Part shown: piece after piece, positions 57,957-64,000 of the stretch
Numbering within the stretch: the first letter of the stretch is position 1
Layout: every line of letters begins with the position of its first letter
From: Dryas octopetala
Lineage: Eukaryota; Streptophyta; Magnoliopsida; Rosales; Rosaceae
Assembly (NCBI GenBank): GCA_963921425.1
Contig: OY992834.1
Coordinates: 27,107,923 to 27,171,922 of the forward strand
DNA length: 64,000 nucleotides
Direction of reading: 5' to 3'
Position numbers and translations under genes: made by a program
The notes under the pieces: model-generated
Database searches by the model: none
The model's input: only the letters and a program-made list of their open reading frames with translations
What the model was told of the DNA's origin: nothing

Positions 57957-58559
57957 TGGGGGATTGGATGGAGAGGTGTGGCTCTTTCTTTTCTTTGTTA
58001 TCTCTAATTGAAGATTTTCCTTATCCGATGTGGTGGATGAAGGTTGGGGTATTTGGCCATTGACCAATCATGTGCAAATCTTGTATGATGGACTTTTTTT
58101 TTGTGGGCAAGAGGATGGACGTATTTAAAACAATTTTAAATTAAAAATGCAACTTAAATTATGTTGATTTTTTTTTAATAAGATTGTGCAATTTTTCTCT
58201 TCTTTTTCATTTTCAAATATTTTTTATTAATATAGGGCCAATTTTTTTATTCATCATAATAGAGAGCCCAATTGAACTTGAAACTTATAAGTAAATGCTT
58301 TAACTATATAAGCTTTAAGTAAAAAGAGAAAAATACCCTAGTTGCTAAAGATAAAAAATTTCAAAATTTTGTTTGCAACAGTCGCACGCGAATAATTTAG
58401 TTGTCTTAATTTTAGAGAGAGTTTGTCTAGGGTTCCATCTCTTGTTTAGTTTTAATTTGTCAAGTCACTTTTTTGTTTGTGTAGGTTTTTTCTCAACTTA
58501 TTGTCCATAGTGATGAACTCTGATTAGTTTTTTCAGCTATTTTGTATGTTTGATGGTGC
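57957..58559. other. Upstream region of the PPD6-like gene and spacer
   Basis: Holds the presumed promoter and leader of the minus-strand PPD6-like gene. No clear TATA box was identified. Beyond about 58100 nothing is recognised. Confidence 0.35.
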
Positions 58560-59450
58560 TTTCAATCCTGTGGATGGTGCAAGAGCGAGGTTAGACGGGC
58601 TAGGCTGGACCTATATTATTTTAAGCTAGGCCCAGGCCCTACTCAAAGCCCTATGACCTTCGGGCTTATGGGCGGGCCATTGGGTCGGGCCCATTTGGCC
58701 TTACTAAATTTGCTACTCGTTTGACCATTTTTTGTTCCTTTTTATTCAATTAAAAAGTAATTTTGGTTAAAATGGGATTTGAACCTTGGTTCTACTAGTT
58801 TCTTTGTCCACTCTTTTGTCACTTAAACTAAAGATATTTCTTGTTGAAAGCAATGAATTAAATTATAATATATAAATAAATTGACCAAAATTCTAAGACT
58901 AATAATTATGTTATAATGAGTTATTACCTTATTAGTTAAAAAAAAAAAAATTTGTGTCATTGATAATATTAACAATCAAACTAAATTTAAAGTTTTTAAA
59001 CATATCAATTAAATGTAACAATCAATTAATATTGATGTTGCCTATAACAGTGGTGATGGGAAAAAAAAAAATTAAATGCAATCTTCCTAGTGGCTAGTGC
59101 ATATGGGCTAAATGAATTAATAACATTTTTCATATTTATTTCTAAGCATTTTAAATTCAATGCTACAACATATGCATAATATTTTTTTTTAATATTTTTT
59201 TTAATAAATGATCAGGTTGGACCGGGTCGTCCTAGGGCCACAAATGTAAGGCCCAAGCCCTACCCTTGACATAACGTACGGGCCGGGCTAGGCCAGCCCA
59301 AAACATTGGACCAGGCCAGCCTATATCCCTAAAAAAAGGGCTGGGTTCTCGTCGACCCATTGGGCCTAAGCCATTTTTGAGGCCTAGTTGTAGTCGTTAT
59401 GGCCCAACCTCTTGGTCGTATTTCTTCCCCCTAGCAAGCATAAATAGTGT
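58560..59450. mobile_element. hAT-like element with GGCCCG-rich ends, decayed
   Basis: Two regions (58585-58705 and 59215-59400) are dense in GGGCC, GGCCAG, GGGCTA and CGGGCC motifs in both orientations. They flank an AT-rich core of about 500 bp, the same architecture as the hAT MITE at 45266-45751. Clear termini and a target duplication could not be found. Confidence 0.4.
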
Positions 59451-59512
59451 CACTTTTGCACAAGGTTTGGTTTGTTTTGGGTGCTGGGTTTTTATTGTTA
59501 TCAATTACAGAC

Positions 59513-59585
59513 GATGAAGAAGGATTTAGTCTCTGACGAACACCTTTTGAAGGAGGCTAAGCGAGTTTGGATTCAATTTTTCAAG
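59513..59585 (+). pseudogene. Exon-like fragment, unidentified
   Basis: After 'attacag' an ATG frame reads MKKDLVSDEHLLKEAKRVWI and QFFK, then meets AAG|GTTAGC, a good donor. No continuation was found in the following 2 kb. It could be a lone exon of a lost gene or a chance frame. Confidence 0.2.
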
Positions 59586-60080
59586 GTTAGCTGTTAGACA
59601 TTTTATACCTTTATTTTACCTCTAAATTATACATTTTTAATCATAGTCTTTTAATAAATTTAGTATTGTAAGTGCTTTATTTTCTTATTTTAACTATTTT
59701 GTAATTTTTGGTTTATTTTAGTTTATTTTCTTTTTTTTTTATATTATTTTAGTTGTTTATTGTGTTAGTTTGTTTTAATTTTATTTTGTTAAATTTTGTG
59801 TGTAAGTAATTAAAATAAAAAGGGCAACAGCCCAGCACATTCTCATGAGTTTTCATTCTGACCGAATTGACAGTAATGAAGCCATGACCATCTGCATGCA
59901 CCAGCTTGGCTTGAATAATATTTATCGAGTTTAATTTTGGCTCAAATTTGTATGAAGCTTAAAGATTTATGATGAAGTTGGGCTCGAATTTGAACTTGGC
60001 CCTGTTTGACTCATTTGTAGAACGTGCTTGACTTAAAATTTAAAATCTTAATGAATAATGATAAATAATAAAGAAAATAC
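59586..60080. other. Intergenic, nothing recognised
   Basis: AT-rich, T-rich tracts. No gene is supported. Confidence 0.35.
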
Positions 60081-61030
60081 AAAAAAGTTTTAAATAAGAG
60101 TAAATGATAAATAAACCCATTCTACGCCCCTATAATGTTAAATTAACCCACCTAATGTTTTGGATTGTTAAAAATGTTCACCCAATAATAAATAAACCCA
60201 CGTTTTAAAAAGGATATGCTAAAATTTGCAAAAAAAAAAAAAAAATATTCACAAACTCAGTTTTTGAAAGATTTTTAACTCAAAACTCAGCTAAATAAAC
60301 AATTAAGTTCCAGCTCAATCTGTCTGTTTACACAGATGCGGAGAAGAAAACTTTCACTACCAAACGCTCGGTGCTTGCAGATGCAGTTGCTTGCGGATGC
60401 ATCTTTTTGCTGCATATGCATCATTTTTTGATTGCGGATACATATTTTTTTGCTTGCACATGCATTTTTTTTGGGACAGTTTGAGTTTTACTTAAGTTTT
60501 CGACCGGCTAAGATTTGACTTAAGTTTCTTTCTTATTTTGGGCTTCTACAAGCTGCCGAGCGCTCAGTAGACAGTTTGAGTTTTTACTTTAAGTTTTTGA
60601 CCAGCTGAGGTTTGACTTAACTTTCTTTCTTATTTTGCGCTTTTAATTAAAGGACCAAAAACAAAAGAGGCGCTATATAGCTGATAGTTACTATTCAACA
60701 GTAACTTTGTAGTGACAAAAAATATTAGCAACTATTGGTGATGTTGAAAGTAGGGTAAATGTAACTTCATAAACTTAAATTTTTGTATTTTATGTTGGTT
60801 TATTAATTTTTGACATATTTATATAAAAAAAGACATAATGTATCTATAAATATCATTTATGTGCCTTTTGTTTTTTTTTTTTTATAGTTACTGTTGCACA
60901 TTGAGTATTGTTATTATCAAACAATAATTGTATTGCAAAACACGAAAAAATGTGCCAAATTGAGTTGCATGCTCGTCTCACTTAAAGGTGGACCGACCTA
61001 ACACTGTGTTTTTCAAATAGACCAACATAT
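60081..61030. repeat. Longest copy of the GAGCGCTC / CAGTAACTAT dispersed repeat
   Basis: Combines both parts seen separately elsewhere. The phrase 'aaatgataaataaaccca' at the left matches 38100. GAGCGCTC-type motifs with 'gcagatgcagttgcttgcgg' follow (60360-60580), matching 1-300 and 36110-36480. Then 'caacagtaactttgtagtg' and 'gttactgttgcaca' match 38410-38640. This copy shows that the separate pieces belong to one family. No coding potential. Confidence 0.6.
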
Positions 61031-61689
61031 TAGCCTATGTTTGGTTTTGGATATAAAGAAAACCTATAAATAACAACAAAAATAGTTATATATAACATTT
61101 AACAAGTACATGTCCAAAATTAAATTCGAAAAGAAAATTAGAAACATATTTTCCAAGGTTTAACCCCTGAGCTAAGTTCAAATCAAACTTGAGTTGCTCA
61201 TAAGAACATATGAGCAACTTGAACGTTTTACTAGTCGAGTATACCAAAGCTCGTTTTCATAAGATCCTAATATTTTATTTGAGCTGAACTCATTTCTTTT
61301 ACAAACTAATTGAACAAGCAAAAAATGAGAAGAACTCAGTATGTATTAAGCCGAATTACAACCTTAAATGTTTTAACAAAAACATTTGGTGTCCCTATTT
61401 TATTTCTTTTGGTCCATAGAGGGCCAGTTTATGAATTATGAACAACCCATTTCATTTTTATATAAACTGCATGTAATTGTGTCCCATATGAACTTTTTGA
61501 GGACTGGATTATTAGTTCTCACTAATTTTTTATTTATTAGAAAAGAGATTCGAACTTTTTGATATTGCAGAGAGAAATATAATTAAGTCAATAATTAATT
61601 GGTATACATGAACCTCTAGTTCGAACTTAACTTTGCCCTGAATAAAAAGTTTTTTCAAAGTTTCAAACAAATTTTTTAAAGTCAATTAC
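61031..61689. other. Intergenic, nothing recognised
   Basis: AT-rich spacer without supportable features. Confidence 0.35.
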
Positions 61690-62110
61690 TTTAAAATTCA
61701 TTTTATAGTCTTTAATGATAAACAAACTCATCTAAAAAGTTAAAATGATGAATAAGTTCACTTTGTACAAATAAAGTCCACGTTATGTTTTATTTATTGT
61801 TTTTGGCGCTGAGCGCTCGGTACCCTGTTGAACGCTCGATGAGTTTTTTTTTAAATTAGAAAATTACAGTGGTAATTTATAGGGTGTTTTTACAATTTAA
61901 ATAGCTACTATCATACAATAATAATGATTATCACTGTCTGACAATAACAATTTCAGAGCGCTCAGTAGAATTTTGCCGAGCGCTCAGTGGGTTGTACCGA
62001 GTGCTCAGTGATGATGCCAAGCGCTTGACTCATTAAAGTAGACCAGCCAGTCACCGTGTTTTTGCATACAGACCGGTCGATCAGGGTATTTTTCATTCTA
62101 GACTTAAAAA
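61690..62110. repeat. Dispersed repeat copy, GAGCGCTC type
   Basis: Contains 'gcgctgagcgctcggtacc', 'gagcgctcagtagaattt', 'ccgagcgctcagtggg' and 'gagtgctcagtgatg', with 'gtttttacaatttaaatag' between them. The latter matches 43940-43970 in the opposite orientation. It ends about 550 bp before the makorin start codon. Confidence 0.55.
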
Positions 62111-62439
62111 AAAAAACCCAATTTTTTTATGTTTTTATCTTAAAAGTTTTGTCATTTTCTTTTCCCAATTGTTATCAATATTTTATAATTTTATTGATAT
62201 TTTTCGATATTTCTGACACCGATATTGAATAGTTTGGCCGCACCCACCAATGACCAATCCCATACTCTCCGTATTCGACCACAATCTCAAATTACCTTGC
62301 AACCGACCGTTTTGTCCGCGCCTCGCATCATCCTCTTCTATGTCCACAGGGGCATTTCCGTGATTACATCCCAAAATCAATGGCCATTTCATATCCCTAC
62401 CCCCGACCGCCAAAAAAACCCTAATTGATCCTCCCCCAA

Positions 62440-62661
62440 TTTTTGAGACTCGCGCAGAGAGACAGAGAGAGAGACTTTTCCTTTCCTTCTCTTCTTCTTT
62501 TTCAGGAAATGAATGATTAAGATTTTACGTGCGAGGAGACTTCTCGATTCATCACTCCTCTATTTCTTCTTCATCGTTCCATTGGGCCAGAGCTTTTCTG
62601 GGGTTTCCGATTTTTGTTTCTCAGAGAAAGCGCTGGTTCGTCTCTCGGTTTCTTGATCGCC
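62440..62661 (+). promoter_or_regulatory. 5' UTR / promoter-proximal region of the makorin gene
   Basis: A GAGAGACAGAGAGAGAG tract (about 62455-62475) and CT-rich leader precede the ATG at 62662. No canonical TATA box is seen, as is common for housekeeping plant genes with pyrimidine-rich leaders. Confidence 0.35.
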
Positions 62662-64000
62662 ATGGCCAAAAGGTGAATTTTATTTTGAAGAAATGATCTT
62701 TGATTCTAAAACGAATATTTTTGAATCCTTTAGTTTTTGGATGTGGATTTTAAACATGCGATTATTTTTTTAACCTTTGTTTGTTTTTTATTTTAATTTC
62801 TTAAAATTGTTTGTTTGCTGAGAAAATGGAGAACATAGAAGAAAGCAAAGAAATTAGAATTGAAATGATGAACCATTCTGGTATAGGACCCGTGAAAGCA
62901 AAGAACTGCAGTACGGGAGTTGATTTCCCTTGATTAATTTGTTGGGTAAAGTTGGTTAGAGACCTTTGTGAATGAATATTGTGGAATTGCCTACCTGAAA
63001 TTTTTTTTACTGCTTTTGTGAATTTATAACACCTGAAATTTGTTCCATGCCGTTTGTGAAATTTTGTCTGGGGATGGTATTGAAATGGATTGCATTTGTG
63101 AAATATTATTAGTGAAAATATCACTTCTTTCAATCCTTATGAATTATTGATCAAGTCCCTTTTAATAGTGGTTTTATTGAAGTTTCTTTTCTGACAGTAG
63201 TCATATCACAAAAGGTTTCCATTTCCATTGCTTATTTGGTCGGTCTTTGTTGAAGGCAATTGAACTGTTTTGTATTGTAATTTCTGACATCTTCAGGGTT
63301 CTCTGCAAGTTCTTTGCCCATGGAGCGTGTTTAAAAGGGGAGCATTGTGAGTTTTCACATGATTGGAAGGATCCACCAAACAATGTAAACTATTTATTGT
63401 ACTTGTATGTGCATCAAGTATTATTGATCAACAATTATTGTTTACTAATAAATTTTTCTTGCTGGTTCATCATAACAGATATGCACCTTTTATCAGAAAG
63501 GAGCTTGTGCTTTTGGTAGTCGATGCAGATATGAACATGTTAAATCTTCTCGGGCTCAGTCATCTGCCTCGTCTTCAGCAACAAATTCTCAGCAATCTCT
63601 GGCTTTTGATTCTGCATCTCTGGCTCATCCTTCAAGAACCACATCAAGTGGAGTTGCTTTTGTCCCGGGCACTCTTTCAGAACTTTCTGCTTCAAGTAGT
63701 CCTTTCTTACCTCCCTCTAAACCTGCATGGAATGGTTCCCTGGATGATGGTGATGGTGATGATGATCATGATAATGTTGGGGAGAATAGGAGTGCTAGAC
63801 CAGCGGATCATGCTATTTGTTCATTTGCTGCAGCTGGTAATTGTCCTCGTGGAGAAAAATGTCCTCATATTCATGGAGATATATGCCCCAGTTGTGGAAA
63901 ACATTGCTTGCATCCTTACCGACCCGTGGAAAGAGAGGAGCATATGAGGACATGTGAGGAAAAACAGAAGCACCTTGAGGCATTGAAACGTAGTCAAGAA
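62662..64000 (+). CDS. MKRN: Makorin-type CCCH zinc-finger E3 ubiquitin ligase, partial
   Basis: Exons seen are 62662-62672 (11 bp, MAK plus two bases), 63297-63384 and 63479 to the window edge, all GT-AG and in phase; 207 residues are visible. Two CCCH fingers open the protein: C7-x7-C15-x5-C21-x3-H25 and C35-x7-C43-x5-C49-x3-H53. After a Ser-rich linker with an Asp-rich stretch (about 126-134) comes a third CCCH (C147, C155, C161, H165). It is followed by the makorin-type Cys/His segment ([15 protein letters not shown]). The C3HC4 RING expected next lies beyond the window. Makorins are RNA-binding RING E3 ligases; the plant homologue is little studied. The tiny first exon is unusual but fixed by the MAKRVLCKFF join. 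Confidence 0.93.

Noticed and set aside
63363-63947. 194-codon plus-strand frame in makorin exon 3
   Set aside because: Alternative frame of the real exon; the makorin CCCH motifs are in the other frame.

Overview
The window is nuclear DNA of a eudicot plant, probably a woody dicot; I cannot fix the genus. The evidence is AT-rich spacers, intron-containing genes with plant-type products (plastid-targeted proteins, a WIP zinc finger, a BIG BROTHER ligase), CT/GA microsatellites next to gene starts, and a dense load of plant transposons.

Genes. Six protein-coding genes can be read with exon boundaries. On the minus strand: a BIG BROTHER-type RING-H2 E3 ligase (1808-5170, 7 coding exons, 245 aa), a mitochondrial ADP/ATP carrier (12931-14654, 3 coding exons, 385 aa), and a thylakoid-lumen PsbP-domain protein resembling PPD6 (57095-57956, 2 exons, 254 aa). 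On the plus strand: a WIP-family C2H2 zinc-finger transcription factor (50093-53898, 2 exons, 334 aa), a small CHORD-like Cys/His protein (55413-56288, 143 aa), and a makorin-type CCCH E3 ligase that runs off the right edge (62662-64000). They look like unrelated housekeeping or developmental genes, not a functional cluster.

Layout. 1-16600 holds the ligase and carrier genes, separated by a 200-N assembly gap (5716-5915) and by retrotransposon-like non-coding DNA carrying a Tourist-type MITE. 17900-21900 holds dispersed repeats and a decayed locus I cannot identify. 22191-36009 is a nested structure: a degenerate PIF/Harbinger element (TTA target duplications) that carries a broken transposase and a leucine-rich-repeat fragment, and that was later split by an 11,085-bp Ty3/gypsy element (22739-33823). 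36000-49800 has no gene I can recognise and is a series of MITEs and dispersed repeats. 49800-64000 is gene-rich, with a repeat-filled spacer at 58000-62500.

The gypsy element is the most notable object. Its two 1,064-bp LTRs show no difference that I found, and it is flanked by a perfect CAAAG duplication, so insertion was recent. It has two successive RNase H domains, an antisense coiled-coil ORF with its own TATA box and splice signals between pol and the 3' LTR, and four 71-bp tandem repeats. These traits place it in the Tat lineage. Gag and pol are separated by two apparent frame shifts. I saw no tRNA, rRNA or CRISPR features.
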